From: Aeromicrobium duanguangcaii
GTDB taxonomy: Bacteria; Actinomycetota; Actinomycetes; Propionibacteriales; Nocardioidaceae
NCBI RefSeq assembly: GCF_024508295.1
Contig: NZ_CP101990.1
Coordinates: forward strand, 2,666,001 to 2,730,000
Direction: 5' to 3'
DNA: 64,000 bases
The notes beneath the pieces were generated by a model. It did no database searches, had not been told where the DNA came from, and worked only from the letters and a program-made list of their open reading frames with translations. The position numbers and the translations under genes were made by a program. Of the stretch, positions 18,001 to 26,270 are shown in pieces. Within the stretch, counting starts at the first letter, position 1; each line of letters opens with the position of its first letter.

Positions 18001-19409
18001 CAGTGGCCACCCTTCAGGTTCCAGCGGGTCCCCGAGGGCGTGTCCTCGAGTTCGATCCCCGCAGCAGTGAGTTGATCGCGCAGTTCGTCCGCGCGGTTCC
18101 AGTCCTTGGCGGCCTTGGCCTCGGCGCGCGCGGCCACCAGCGCATCGACGAGCTGGGCCAGCGCGTCGGCGGTCGCGGAGGACTCGCCCTGCGTCGTGGC
18201 CCAGGTGAACGGGTCGAGTCCCAGCACGTCGAGCATCGCGCGCACGGACGCCAGCGTCCGCGCCAGCTCCGGCGACGGGCCGTCGGCGACCAGCCGGTTG
18301 CCCTCGCCCACGGCGGCCTGCAGCACCGCCAGGGCGGCGGGCACGGAGAGGTCGTCGTCCATGGCCGCGGCGAACGCCTCCGGGACGTCGCCCGGCTCGC
18401 CCGCGCCGACCAGCTCGGCGGCGCGCAGGCAGAAGCCCTCGATCCGCTCGAACGCCGTGGCCGCCTCGGCCAGGGACTGCTCGCTGAACTCGATGATCGA
18501 GCGGTAGTGGGCCGCGACCAGGTAGTAGCGCAGGGCGATGGCGGGGACGCGCTTGACGACCTCGCTGACCGCCAGCGTGTTGCCGACGCTCTTGCTCATC
18601 TTGGAGTTGCCCAGGTTGAGCATCGCGTTGTGCATCCAGACGCGGGCGAACCTCTGCCCGGCGGCCCGGGACTGGGCCAGCTCGTTCTCGTGGTGCGGGA
18701 AGCGCAGGTCCAGGCCCCCGCCGTGGATGTCGAACTCGGTGCCGAGGTACTTCGCGGCCATCGCCGAGCACTCCAGGTGCCAGCCGGGCCGGCCGCGTCC
18801 CCACGGGGTCGGCCAGGACGCCGACTCGGGCTCGTCGGCCTTGCGGCCCTTCCACAGGGCGAAGTCGCGCGGATCGCGCTTGCCCTCGGCCGGGGCGTCG
18901 GGCGCCGCCTGCATGTCGTCGATGCGCTGGTTCGACAGCTCGCCGTACTCGGGCCACGATCGCACGTCGAAGTAGACGTCGCCGGAGCCGTCGGTGGCCG
19001 GGTAGGCGTGACCGCGCTCGATGAGCGTCTGGATCATCTCGATCATCTCGGGCACGTGACCGGTCGCGCGCGGCTCGTACGTGGGCGGGCGGCAGCCGAG
19101 GACCTCGTACGCGGCGTGCAGGGCGCGCTCGTTCTCGTAGGCGACCGCGAACCAGGGCTTCTCCTGCTCGCGCGCCTTGGCCAGGATCTTGTCGTCGATG
19201 TCGGTGACGTTGGCGATGATCGTGACCTCGAGGCCCGACCGCTCCAGCCAACGACGCAGCACGTCGAACACGAGCTCCTTGCGGATGTGCCCGATGTGCG
19301 GCGGACCCTGCACCGTGAGCCCGCAGTGGTAGATGCCGACCTTGCCGGGCACGACGGGGTCGAGCAGCTTCAGCTCACGGCTGGCGGAGTCGTACAGGTG
19401 CAGCGTCAC
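18000..19409 (-). CDS. cysS: Cysteinyl-tRNA synthetase
   Basis: Charges tRNA-Cys. It has 469 residues. The N-terminal zinc Cys is in YHCGLTV, the class I HIGH motif appears as [10 protein letters not shown] (about 36), the zinc-site Cys-His-Glu set lies in WHLECSA and PHHENE, and [10 protein letters not shown] (about 268) is the KMSKS loop. The length and the C-terminal anticodon-binding DALR-like region fit CysS rather than its paralogue MshC. The GTG start has TACTCT 6 nt upstream. It lies immediately 5' of rlmB, as in mycobacteria. Confidence 0.97.
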
Positions 19410-19415
19410 GGATCA

Positions 19416-19421
19416 AGAGTA
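19416..19421 (-). promoter_or_regulatory. Putative leaderless -10 (TACTCT) for cysS
   Basis: TACTCT then 6 nt then GTG at 19409. It is divergent from the promoter of the C39-like gene about 85 bp away. Confidence 0.55.
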
Positions 19422-19500
19422 TCGGCCTCAGCCCCGTGTCCGGACCGCGTCGATTCGCGCCGGTCCCACCACTTCCCTACCGCTGGTCACACATTTCACT

Positions 19501-19506
19501 TAGCCT
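19501..19506 (+). promoter_or_regulatory. Putative leaderless -10 (TAGCCT) for the C39-like gene
   Basis: TAGCCT then 6 nt then GTG at 19513. Confidence 0.52.
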
Positions 19507-19512
19507 GAGTCG

Positions 19513-20661
19513 GTGATCCGCCGACTCTTCCCCGTCGCGGCAGTGCTCACGGCCCTGCTGACGTCCGTCCTGATCGCGCCGGGGCTCGCCACGGCGCCGG
19601 CCGAGGCCGCCTCCCACCCGAAGCCGCAGCTCACCCGCTGGACCCCGAAGCTGGTCATCCCCGCGGGCAAGAAGGGCAAGGCCTGGCGCTCGCCGTGGGT
19701 GACGACCCCGCAGCGCAGCACCGCCCTGCTGCCCTCCTGGAACGTCAGCCGCATGCCCGACGGCACGTGGCTCAAGGTCTATGTGCGCGTCGCCGACGGC
19801 TCGAAGGTCTCGTCGTGGAAGACGGTGGCCCAGTGGCGCCACGGCCTCTCCGGCGGCAAGCGCACGACGTACGGCAAGCAGGCCGACGCCCTCGCCCAGC
19901 TCGACACGGACATCGTCCGGGCCCGCTCCGGCAAGTCGTTCACCCGCTGGCAGATCCAGGTGTCCGCCTGGCGCAAGTCCACGAAGGTGAAGTCCCCGGT
20001 CGTCCGCGCCGTCACCGGGGTGTCGTCGACCTACGTCAGCAAGACGGCCAAGACCTCGAAGACGTCGATGACCAGGACCATCGACCTCAAGGTCCCGGCG
20101 TCCTCGCAGATGATCCACCGCGGCCACTTCCCGCAGTTCGGCGGCGGCGGCGAGGCCTGGTGCTCGCCGACCTCGACCTCGATGGTGCTGCGCTACTGGG
20201 GCCTGGGCCCGTCGAAGAAGGCGACCTCGTTCGCCAAGGGCGCGGATCCGTGGGTCGACCACGCGGCTCGCTACAGCTACGACTCCTCCTACCGCGGCAC
20301 CGGCACGTGGCCGTTCAACACCGCGTACGCCTCGCGCTTCGGCACCGACGCCGTCGTCCACCGCCTGGTGAACCTGCGCCCGATCGAGTCGTACATCAAG
20401 CAGGGCGTCCCGGTCATCGCCTCGGTCGCGTTCGGTCGCGGCCAGCTCACCGGTTCGCCCATCAGCTCGACACCCGGCCACCTGATGGTGGTGCGCGGGT
20501 TCACCGCGACCGGAGACGTCATCGTGAACGACCCCGCGGGACGGACGAACTCGCAGGTGCGCCGCGTGTACGACCGCGCCCAGTTCGAGCGCGCCTGGCT
20601 CAAGGGCAGCGGAGGCGTCACCTACGTCATCGCGCCGACTGCCAAGCGCCTGAAGTTCTGA
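19513..20661 (+). CDS. Secreted peptidase C39-like family protein
   Basis: A 382-residue exported protein. The signal peptide is about residues 1-32 (MIRRLF then a hydrophobic core, cleavage near APAEA). A beta-rich N-terminal region (about 35-190) follows, and then a papain-like C39-type domain with EAWCSPTSTSMVLRYWG (catalytic Cys, about 217-233), GHLMVVRGF (catalytic His) and VIVNDPAG (third catalytic position). There are no transport or membrane segments, so this is not a bacteriocin ABC exporter. Function, whether hydrolase or binding, is unknown. Confidence 0.85.
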   Translation: MIRRLFPVAAVLTALLTSVLIAPGLATAPAEAASHPKPQLTRWTPKLVIPAGKKGKAWRSPWVTTPQRSTALLPSWNVSRMPDGTWLKVYVRVADGSKVSSWKTVAQWRHGLSGGKRTTYGKQADALAQLDTDIVRARSGKSFTRWQIQVSAWRKSTKVKSPVVRAVTGVSSTYVSKTAKTSKTSMTRTIDLKVPASSQMIHRGHFPQFGGGGEAWCSPTSTSMVLRYWGLGPSKKATSFAKGADPWVDHAARYSYDSSYRGTGTWPFNTAYASRFGTDAVVHRLVNLRPIESYIKQGVPVIASVAFGRGQLTGSPISSTPGHLMVVRGFTATGDVIVNDPAGRTNSQVRRVYDRAQFERAWLKGSGGVTYVIAPTAKRLKF

Positions 20662-20669
20662 CCCGCGAC

Positions 20670-20675
20670 TAGGGT
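20670..20675 (+). promoter_or_regulatory. Putative leaderless -10 (TAGGGT) for ispF
   Basis: TAGGGT then 6 nt then GTG at 20682, inside the 20-bp gap after the C39-like gene. Confidence 0.6.
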
Positions 20676-20681
20676 GCTGAC

Positions 20682-21152
20682 GTGAGCGTTCCCCGGGTCG
20701 GCATCGGCACCGACGTCCACCAACTCGTCGACGGTCGTCCCCTGTGGGTCGCCGGCCTGCACTGGCCCGATGCTCCCCGCGGACTCGAGGGCCACTCCGA
20801 CGGCGACTGCGTCGCCCACGCGATGGTCGACGCGGTGCTCACCGCCGCGGGGCTGGGCGACATCGGCAGCCGTTTCGGCACGGCCGACCCGCGCTACGCC
20901 GGCGCCTCCGGCCTGGAGTTCCTGCGCGGGACCGCCGAGCTGGTGCGCGGGGCCGGCTTGGTCGTGGGCAACGTCAGCGTCCAGCTGATCGGCAACGAGC
21001 CGCGTCTCTCGGGACGCCGGGACGAGGCCGTGCACGTGCTCTCCGAGGCCATCGGAGCCCCGGTGTCGCTCTCGGGCACCACGACCGACGGCCTGGGCCT
21101 GACCGGACGCGGCGAGGGCATCGCCGCGATCGCCGTCGCCCTCGTCGTCTGA
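20682..21152 (+). CDS. ispF: 2-C-methyl-D-erythritol 2,4-cyclodiphosphate synthase
   Basis: Catalyses the cyclisation step of the MEP isoprenoid pathway. It has 156 residues, normal length. The metal ligands are in GIGTDVHQL (Asp and His) and [15 protein letters not shown]; the DIG motif is in GDIGSRFG, and the C-terminal [18 protein letters not shown] is canonical. The partner gene ispD, which is next to ispF in many actinobacteria, is not in this window. A long hairpin follows the stop. Confidence 0.96.
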   Translation: MSVPRVGIGTDVHQLVDGRPLWVAGLHWPDAPRGLEGHSDGDCVAHAMVDAVLTAAGLGDIGSRFGTADPRYAGASGLEFLRGTAELVRGAGLVVGNVSVQLIGNEPRLSGRRDEAVHVLSEAIGAPVSLSGTTTDGLGLTGRGEGIAAIAVALVV

Positions 21153-21194
21153 CGGAGTCCCGCTCGACCCGGCCCTTACCCCCTCCCCCTTTCA

Positions 21195-21253
21195 ACTTTT
21201 GGAACTGGATCCACGTCGAATCTGTCCGAAACGGTGGATCCGGTTCCAAAAGT
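21195..21253. repeat. Inverted repeat, 20-bp arms with 19-nt loop
   Basis: Arms 21195-21214 and 21234-21253 are reverse complements except for one position (T against C, a G-U in RNA). Each arm contains GGATCC. It lies between the convergent ispF and mpaB-like genes and is less GC-rich than its surroundings. A bidirectional terminator is the simplest reading, although there is no T-run on either side. Confidence 0.7.
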
Positions 21254-21268
21254 GGAGTGCGGGGCGCC

Positions 21269-22459
21269 TCAGGCAGGCAGCTCGGCGACCGCGCGGTCGT
21301 CCGAGTCGTAGTACTCGGCCAGGATCTTCTGCGCCACGGCTGCGCCCGCGACGTCCAGCCGCTCGCGGCCGCCGGGCAGGCGGCCGAGCACCCGGTAGCG
21401 CGCGGTGTTCGCGGCCCAGAGCATCGCCATCGCCCACGGCGGGCGCCACGGCAGACCCAGCTCGCGCATGCTCTGGCGACCCAGGAACACGCTCAGCATG
21501 CTGAGGTTCCGCTCCGTCTTCCAGCGGCCGTGCGGCAGCGTGCCGAGCACCGAGATGATGTCCTGCGACAGCCGCGGTCCCGCCTCGGTGATCCCGGCCT
21601 GGGCCAGGACCACGTGGTAGTTCATGGCGTGGCGCTCGCGTTCGGTCTCGACCAACCACGACTCGCCGACCCCCATGAGCCACCCCACGTACTTCCACAG
21701 GTGCATCACCGCGTCGGACTCCGCAGGACTGACCGGGACGCCCAGCGCCTTGACGCCGATCAGCACCGCGCCGTCGAACAGGCCGAGCGTGCCGGCTTGG
21801 TCCGCCTGGTTGATCGGCAGGCCCCAGCGCTCGCTGTCCCACCGCGGCCCCATGGCCTGGTTGACGAGGGCGTGCATGGCGCGCACGTGCAGGGTCGTCC
21901 GCCAGCCGTCGCCGTGAGGCTCCAGGCCGCCGGGCGTCGTCACCGCGACGGCCCAGGACTGGGTCTCGGCGAGCCGCCGCTGCGTGCTGTCGCCCGTCAG
22001 CGCCCCGGTCGCCACCAACAGGTCCGGCGGGCCGCCGAACCGGTAGCCGCCGATCAACGCGAGCTGCAACAACACGTCGGCCGCATTGCGCCCGAACCGG
22101 CGGTACACGCGCGCTCCCTCGTCCACCAGGTCGCGGTCGAGCCACGGCGGGTCCTGCTCGGCCGGGCCGACGAGTTCGACCAGCGCCGGCGGGGCGGCCT
22201 CGACGGCCCCCACTCCCTGCTCGAGCGCCCGCGTGAACTGCTCCATCGTCACGCGCTCCGGATCACCGACCGGACGTCGCATGGCGGCGGCGAACCGAGC
22301 GCCGGTCTCGTCCTGCTCGTTGAAGGCGCGGCCGATCCGGTCGAGGAGCCCGTCGTCGACCTGCGAGACACCCCCGGCGTACTTGAGCACGCGGCCGAGG
22401 CGACGGCTTCGCTGCTCGGCCGAACGGAAGCGCGACGGATATGCGGACACCTGGGTCAT
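21269..22459 (-). CDS. MpaB-family oxygenase (DUF2236)
   Basis: A 396-residue protein of the DUF2236/MpaB' family, which includes the latex-clearing oxygenase and fungal MpaB. The conserved core includes DEGARVYRRFGRNAADVL (about 112), HVRAMHALVNQAM (about 187) and HAMNYHVVLAQ (about 277), with His/Arg positions where related Lcp proteins bind haem. The substrate is unknown. The ATG at 22459 is preferred over an upstream in-frame ATG because CAGGGT ends 6 nt before it. It is divergent from a TetR gene 44 bp away, which probably controls it. Confidence 0.83.
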   Translation of the reverse strand: MTQVSAYPSRFRSAEQRSRRLGRVLKYAGGVSQVDDGLLDRIGRAFNEQDETGARFAAAMRRPVGDPERVTMEQFTRALEQGVGAVEAAPPALVELVGPAEQDPPWLDRDLVDEGARVYRRFGRNAADVLLQLALIGGYRFGGPPDLLVATGALTGDSTQRRLAETQSWAVAVTTPGGLEPHGDGWRTTLHVRAMHALVNQAMGPRWDSERWGLPINQADQAGTLGLFDGAVLIGVKALGVPVSPAESDAVMHLWKYVGWLMGVGESWLVETERERHAMNYHVVLAQAGITEAGPRLSQDIISVLGTLPHGRWKTERNLSMLSVFLGRQSMRELGLPWRPPWAMAMLWAANTARYRVLGRLPGGRERLDVAGAAVAQKILAEYYDSDDRAVAELPA

Positions 22460-22465
22460 GCCATC

Positions 22466-22471
22466 ACCCTG
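22466..22471 (-). promoter_or_regulatory. Putative leaderless -10 (CAGGGT) for the mpaB-like gene
   Basis: CAGGGT then 6 nt then ATG at 22459. A short CGAG/CTCG inverted repeat (22475-22488) lies between this and the tetR -10 and could be part of an operator. Confidence 0.45.
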
Positions 22472-22490
22472 ACACGAGCAATTACTCGCA

Positions 22491-22496
22491 TACAAT
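22491..22496 (+). promoter_or_regulatory. Putative leaderless -10 (TACAAT) for tetR
   Basis: TACAAT then 7 nt then ATG at 22504. It shares the 44-bp intergenic space with the mpaB-like promoter. Confidence 0.58.
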
Positions 22497-22503
22497 TCGC
22501 ATC

Positions 22504-23100
22504 ATGGCCCTCCGTAAACTCCCGCGACAGCAGCGTTCTCGCGACATGGTCGACGGGATCGTCGACGCGGCTCGCGACGTGCTCGTGGCCGACGGGTACG
22601 AACGGCTCACCACCAACCGCGTGGCCGATCGCGCGGGCGTCAGTCCCGGCTCGCTCTACCAGTACTTCCCGGACAAGGCCGCGATCGTCGAGGAGGTCAC
22701 GTCGCGCTACGTCGACCGGCTCGCCGAGGACGTCGTCGCCGCCTTGGTCGACCACGTCCACGACGAGCCCGAGGCGATGGCGCGGGCGACCGCCGAGGCG
22801 TTGCTGACGGCGCTGCAGCGCGACCCCACGCTGCTGCGCGTGGTCTGGCAGGACCTCCCGGCGGCGCGACACCTGGACGACCGGCTCGGCCTGGAGCGCC
22901 GGGTGCGCGACGTGTTGCGGGCCTACCTCGGCGGGCGGCTCTCGGCCCAGGACCGGCGGCGCGATCCGGCGCGGGCCTCGTGGCTCATCGTCCTGGCGGT
23001 CGAGTCGCTCGCCGTCCGCTTCGTGCTCGACGAGGATCCGCCGCTGACGCGCGAGGAGTTCGTGGACGACCTCGTCGCCCTGGGCATCGCGTGGCTGTGA
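22504..23100 (+). CDS. TetR/AcrR-family regulator
   Basis: A 198-residue regulator. The N-terminal helix-turn-helix reads LTTNRVADRAGVSPGSLYQYFPDKAAIVEEV (about 37-68), classic TetR; the C-terminal helical domain (about 80-198) is a ligand-binding/dimerisation domain with no diagnostic residues. Its position, divergent from the MpaB-like oxygenase with promoters almost back to back, suggests that it represses that gene and itself. The effector is unknown. Confidence 0.88.
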   Translation: MALRKLPRQQRSRDMVDGIVDAARDVLVADGYERLTTNRVADRAGVSPGSLYQYFPDKAAIVEEVTSRYVDRLAEDVVAALVDHVHDEPEAMARATAEALLTALQRDPTLLRVVWQDLPAARHLDDRLGLERRVRDVLRAYLGGRLSAQDRRRDPARASWLIVLAVESLAVRFVLDEDPPLTREEFVDDLVALGIAWL

Positions 23101-23110
23101 GACCCCGGAC

Positions 23111-23146
23111 ATGAGAAACGCCCGGCCGGAGCCGGGCGTCTCTCAT
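23111..23146. terminator. Hairpin between tetR and carD
   Basis: 16-bp arms (23111-23126 and 23131-23146) with one mismatch and a CGGA loop, 10 bp after the tetR stop and 10 bp after the carD stop on the other strand. It is a good candidate for a shared terminator without a U-tract. Confidence 0.75.
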
Positions 23147-23156
23147 GCAGATCGAA

Positions 23157-23642
23157 TCAGGAGGCGAGGACCTCGTCGAGACGGGTCTCGGCCTTGTCCT
23201 CGTTCGTGTTCTCAGCGAGCGCGAGCTCGGAGACGAGGATCTGGCGCGCCTTGGCCAGCATCCGCTTCTCGCCGGCCGAGAGGCCACGCTCGTGATCACG
23301 GCGCCACAGGTCGCGGACGACCTCGGCCACCTTCAGGACGTCGCCGGAGTGCAGTTTCTCCAGGTTCGCCTTGTACCGTCGGGACCAGTTGGTGGGCTCT
23401 TCGACGTGTTCGGCACGAAGGACGCTGAAGACTCGCTCCAGCCCCGCTTCGTCGACCACGTCGCGCACCCCCACCAGGTCGACATTGTCGGCCGGCACGC
23501 GCACGACCAAATCGTTCTGAGCGATGATCCGGAGAACGAGGTACGCGCGGTCCTCACCCTTGATGGTCCGGACCTCGATGTCTTCGATGACCGCAGCGCC
23601 GTGGTTCGGATACACAACGGTTTCGCCGACAGAGAAAGCCAT
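23157..23642 (-). CDS. carD: CarD-family transcription factor
   Basis: A 161-residue RNA-polymerase-binding factor that stabilises open complexes at housekeeping promoters. The N-terminal RID Tudor-like domain (about 1-55) begins [21 protein letters not shown], and the helical C-terminal domain contains [13 protein letters not shown] with the Trp that wedges the promoter bubble. Length and composition match mycobacterial CarD. Start ATG 23642 has AGGAAAGG 10 nt upstream, so unlike many genes here it has a leader and Shine-Dalgarno. A TATTCT at 23669-23674 could be its -10. Confidence 0.95.
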   Translation of the reverse strand: MAFSVGETVVYPNHGAAVIEDIEVRTIKGEDRAYLVLRIIAQNDLVVRVPADNVDLVGVRDVVDEAGLERVFSVLRAEHVEEPTNWSRRYKANLEKLHSGDVLKVAEVVRDLWRRDHERGLSAGEKRMLAKARQILVSELALAENTNEDKAETRLDEVLAS

Positions 23643-23723
23643 GGAGCAAGCACCTTTCCTAGGTGACCAGAATAACAGAAGGGAACGAGTACCCTGCCTG
23701 CCTTCATCTGCGACGGTCCCCGA

Positions 23724-23729
23724 TACCAT
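23724..23729 (+). promoter_or_regulatory. Putative leaderless -10 (TACCAT) for lipoprotein gene
   Basis: TACCAT then 6 nt then GTG at 23736. Confidence 0.55.
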
Positions 23730-23735
23730 GCCAAC

Positions 23736-24293
23736 GTGAGCACTCGTCGCACCATCGCCACCGTCGCCCTGGCCCTGACCGCCCCGTTCGCGCTCTCCGC
23801 CTGCGGCACGAGTTTCGGCGCCCAGACCAACCAGCAGTACCAAGCCTCCGAGGGTTCCGACCTGCGCACGGGCCCGGTCCACGTCTACAACGGCCTGCTC
23901 GTCGACAACGGCGACGGCACCGCCACGTTCTCGGGTGGCCTGCTCGCCACCGAGGAGCAGACCATCGAGGCGGTCTCCATCGAGGGCGACGCGAAGAAGC
24001 TCCCCCGCCCCATCACGGTCAAGCCGAACCAGCTGCTCACGCTCGGCGCCGAGGGCGAGATCGTCGTCAAGCTGTTCGAGGTCACCGCCGGCGACTACGT
24101 CACCATCAGCTTCGCGGCCACCCCCGGCGGCGACGCCAGCATCGACGTGCCGATCGTGGCCCGCGACAGCATGTATGACAGCGTCGCCAAGCGGCCCAAG
24201 CCCGGCGCCACCGCGACGCCGCAGGAGGACGAGACCGACCCGGCCGAGCCCGAGGACCTCGGGGGCCAGGACGACACCTCGCCGGGCGCCTGA
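23736..24293 (+). CDS. Small lipoprotein of unknown function
   Basis: A 185-residue exported lipoprotein. The signal sequence ends in the lipobox LSAC with Cys at about residue 23. It is followed by a beta-rich domain (about 35-145, including [20 protein letters not shown] and a late [10 protein letters not shown]) that is reminiscent of copper-chaperone-like or Ig-like folds but lacks the Met/His metal motif of PCu(A)C proteins. The C-terminal 35 residues are acidic and Pro-rich. It sits divergent from carD and convergent with phoU, with a hairpin between; no function is assigned. Confidence 0.78.
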   Translation: MSTRRTIATVALALTAPFALSACGTSFGAQTNQQYQASEGSDLRTGPVHVYNGLLVDNGDGTATFSGGLLATEEQTIEAVSIEGDAKKLPRPITVKPNQLLTLGAEGEIVVKLFEVTAGDYVTISFAATPGGDASIDVPIVARDSMYDSVAKRPKPGATATPQEDETDPAEPEDLGGQDDTSPGA

Positions 24294-24310
24294 CGCGACC
24301 CTGAACATCA

Positions 24311-24343
24311 CGAACGGCCCGGGCGGATCGCCCGGGCCGTTCG
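24311..24343. terminator. Hairpin between the lipoprotein gene and phoU
   Basis: Perfect 15-bp arms (24311-24325, 24329-24343) with a 3-nt GAT loop in a 63-bp convergent gap. It is probably a bidirectional terminator; T-rich sequence is minimal. Confidence 0.8.
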
Positions 24344-24356
24344 TCGTTCCCACCGG

Positions 24357-25004
24357 TCAGGCGACCGGCAACTCCCCCGTGACGAGGTAGACGACGCGCC
24401 GCGCCATGTTCACGGCGTGGTCGCCCATGCGCTCGTAGTAGCGCCCCAGCAGCGCCAGGTCGATCGCCGTGTCGACGCCGTGCTCCCACTCGCCCTCCAG
24501 CAGGACCCGGAACAGCTCCTGGCGCAGGCGGTCCATGTCGTCGTCCTCGAACTCCAGCGCCGCCGCGGCGTCCAGATCGCGCTCGGAGACGATGCGGGCG
24601 GCCGACCCGATCATCGAGTGCGCCACCCGCGCCATGTCACGGATCAGCGGCCGGACGGGTGCGGGCACCGCCGCGGCCGGCATGCGCCGCCGCGCGATCT
24701 TGGAGATGTGGACCGCCAGGGCGCTCATACGCTGCAGGTCGGCCACCATCCGCAGCGTCGACACCAGCTGGCGCAGGTCGGTGGCGACCGGCTGCTGGGT
24801 GGCGAGCAGCACGAGGGCGCGCTCCTCGACCTCGTCGATCGACTCCTCGATGTCGCTCTCGCCGCCGATCACCCGCTCGGCGGTGGCGAGGTCGGTCTCG
24901 AGCAGGGCGGTGGTCGCATCGGCCACGGCGGTTCGGACCCGGTCGGTGATGATGACGAGCTCGTCGACGATCTGGTCGAGCTGCTCGTAGTACTGGTCGC
25001 GCAT
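24357..25004 (-). CDS. phoU: PhoU-family phosphate signalling protein
   Basis: A 215-residue all-helical protein with two PhoU repeats (about 10-95 and 115-205), containing the acidic metal-binding pattern in DIEESIDEVEERALVLL and in YERMGDHAVNMARRVVY near the C-terminus. PhoU proteins link the Pst transporter to the phosphate sensor kinase and hold it off when phosphate is plentiful. It is divergent from senX3 with 132 bp between, which contains a PHO-box-like repeat. Start ATG 25004 lies 6 nt after TAGCGT. Confidence 0.94.
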   Translation of the reverse strand: MRDQYYEQLDQIVDELVIITDRVRTAVADATTALLETDLATAERVIGGESDIEESIDEVEERALVLLATQQPVATDLRQLVSTLRMVADLQRMSALAVHISKIARRRMPAAAVPAPVRPLIRDMARVAHSMIGSAARIVSERDLDAAAALEFEDDDMDRLRQELFRVLLEGEWEHGVDTAIDLALLGRYYERMGDHAVNMARRVVYLVTGELPVA

Positions 25005-25010
25005 GCCTCG

Positions 25011-25016
25011 ACGCTA
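25011..25016 (-). promoter_or_regulatory. Putative leaderless -10 (TAGCGT) for phoU
   Basis: TAGCGT then 6 nt then ATG at 25004. The PHO-box-like repeat starts 26 nt upstream of it. Confidence 0.56.
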
Positions 25017-25042
25017 GGGGCGCAGGATGAATGCCCGGCGAC

Positions 25043-25064
25043 GTGCGGTGAACGCCCGGTGAAC
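25043..25064 (-). promoter_or_regulatory. PHO-box-like 11-bp direct repeat
   Basis: On the minus strand two consecutive 11-nt units begin with GTTCACC (25064-25058 and 25053-25047). This is the unit and period described for PhoP binding in Streptomyces, and RegX3 is the closest relative. It lies just upstream of the expected -35 of phoU and about 60 bp upstream of the senX3 -10. Confidence 0.62.
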
Positions 25065-25123
25065 GGCGACGGAAACCCTGGCTGCCGGGGGCTCTCGGTG
25101 ACGGGGCGGCCCCCGGGGCGGCC

Positions 25124-25129
25124 TACGAT
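25124..25129 (+). promoter_or_regulatory. Putative leaderless -10 (TACGAT) for senX3
   Basis: TACGAT then 7 nt then GTG at 25137. Confidence 0.54.
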
Positions 25130-25136
25130 CGACCTC

Positions 25137-26270
25137 GTGGAGGTCTCCTCGATCCTGGCCGGCGCCCTGGGCATCGTGCTCGGTGCCGTCATCACCTATG
25201 TGTGGTGGCTCTCCGAGCGCTCGCAGGAGAAGGTCCCCGAGACCGCAGCCCCGGCCGTCCCGCCGGACATCGTGACCGTGCTGTCGGTCCTGCGCTCCTC
25301 TGCCCTGGTCATGGACCGAGACGAACGCGTCCTGCGCGCCTCGGCGGCCGCGATCGGCCTCGGCCTCGTCACGGACGACGACCGCCTCCGCAGCGCCGAG
25401 CTGCTCGAGCTGGTGCGCCAGGTGCGCCGCTACGGCGAGGTGCGCGAGGACGAGTTCGAGATCCGCGCTCGGCGGCGTCCTCCGGTGTACGTGCGCGCCC
25501 GGGTCGCGCCGTTGTCTCACGGGCTTGTGCTCGCGCTGGTCGAGGACCGCACCACCGAGCAGCGCGTCGAGACGCTGCGCCGCGACTTCGTCGCGAACGT
25601 CAGCCACGAGCTCAAGACGCCCATCGGCGCGATCAGCCTGCTCGCCGAGGCCGTCGGCGAGGCCCGCGACGACCCCGAGGCGGTCGAGCGGTTCTCCGCC
25701 CGGATGCAGACCGAGAGCGAACGGCTCACGCGGCTCGTCCAGCAGATCATCGACCTGTCCCGCCTGCAGGCCGACGTGGCCAGCGACGACGCCCGCATCG
25801 TCAAGGTCGGCGAGCTGGTCGCCGAGGCCGTCGAGCACTCGCACACCGACGCCGAGGCCAAGGGCATCACGATCACGCAGGAGGTCCAGCCCGACCTGCA
25901 CGTGCGCGGCGACCGGGCCCAGCTGCATGCCGCCGTCAGCAACCTCGTCGAGAACGCCGTCACCTACAGCCCGGCCGGGTCGGCCGTGGCGGTCGCCGCC
26001 ACCGGCGACGGCGAGGACGTCCGCATCACCGTGTCCGACCACGGGGTGGGGATCGCCCCGGAGGAGCAGGAGCGGATCTTCGAGCGCTTCTACCGGGTCG
26101 ACCCGGCCCGCGCCCGCGCCACCGGCGGGACCGGCCTGGGCCTGTCGATCGTCAAGCATGTCGCCGCCAGCAATGGCGGTACCGTCGAGGTCTGGAGTGA
26201 ACCCGGCCTCGGTTCGTCCTTCACGCTGGTGCTGCCGGCGCGGGACGTCGATGAAGGAGAGCACGAGTGA
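25137..26270 (+). CDS. senX3: Phosphate-responsive sensor histidine kinase
   Basis: A 377-residue membrane kinase. There is a single N-terminal membrane segment (about 6-25), a PAS-like region (about 45-140), then HisKA with VSHELKTPIG and phospho-acceptor H157, and the HATPase domain with the N box NLVENAVTYSP, G1 box DHGVGIAPEEQ, F box ERFYRV and G2 box GGTGLGLSIVKH. Its C-terminus overlaps the regulator gene by 4 bp. Its identity as SenX3 rather than a generic kinase rests on the phoU neighbour and the mshA-ybjN-gpmA-senX3-regX3 gene order also seen in mycobacteria (from memory). Confidence 0.93.
   Translation: MEVSSILAGALGIVLGAVITYVWWLSERSQEKVPETAAPAVPPDIVTVLSVLRSSALVMDRDERVLRASAAAIGLGLVTDDDRLRSAELLELVRQVRRYGEVREDEFEIRARRRPPVYVRARVAPLSHGLVLALVEDRTTEQRVETLRRDFVANVSHELKTPIGAISLLAEAVGEARDDPEAVERFSARMQTESERLTRLVQQIIDLSRLQADVASDDARIVKVGELVAEAVEHSHTDAEAKGITITQEVQPDLHVRGDRAQLHAAVSNLVENAVTYSPAGSAVAVAATGDGEDVRITVSDHGVGIAPEEQERIFERFYRVDPARARATGGTGLGLSIVKHVAASNGGTVEVWSEPGLGSSFTLVLPARDVDEGEHE

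Noticed and set aside
19513-20661. C39-like protein as a bacteriocin-processing ABC exporter
   Set aside because: It has a cleavable signal peptide and no membrane or ATPase domains, and no bacteriocin precursor or transporter gene is nearby.
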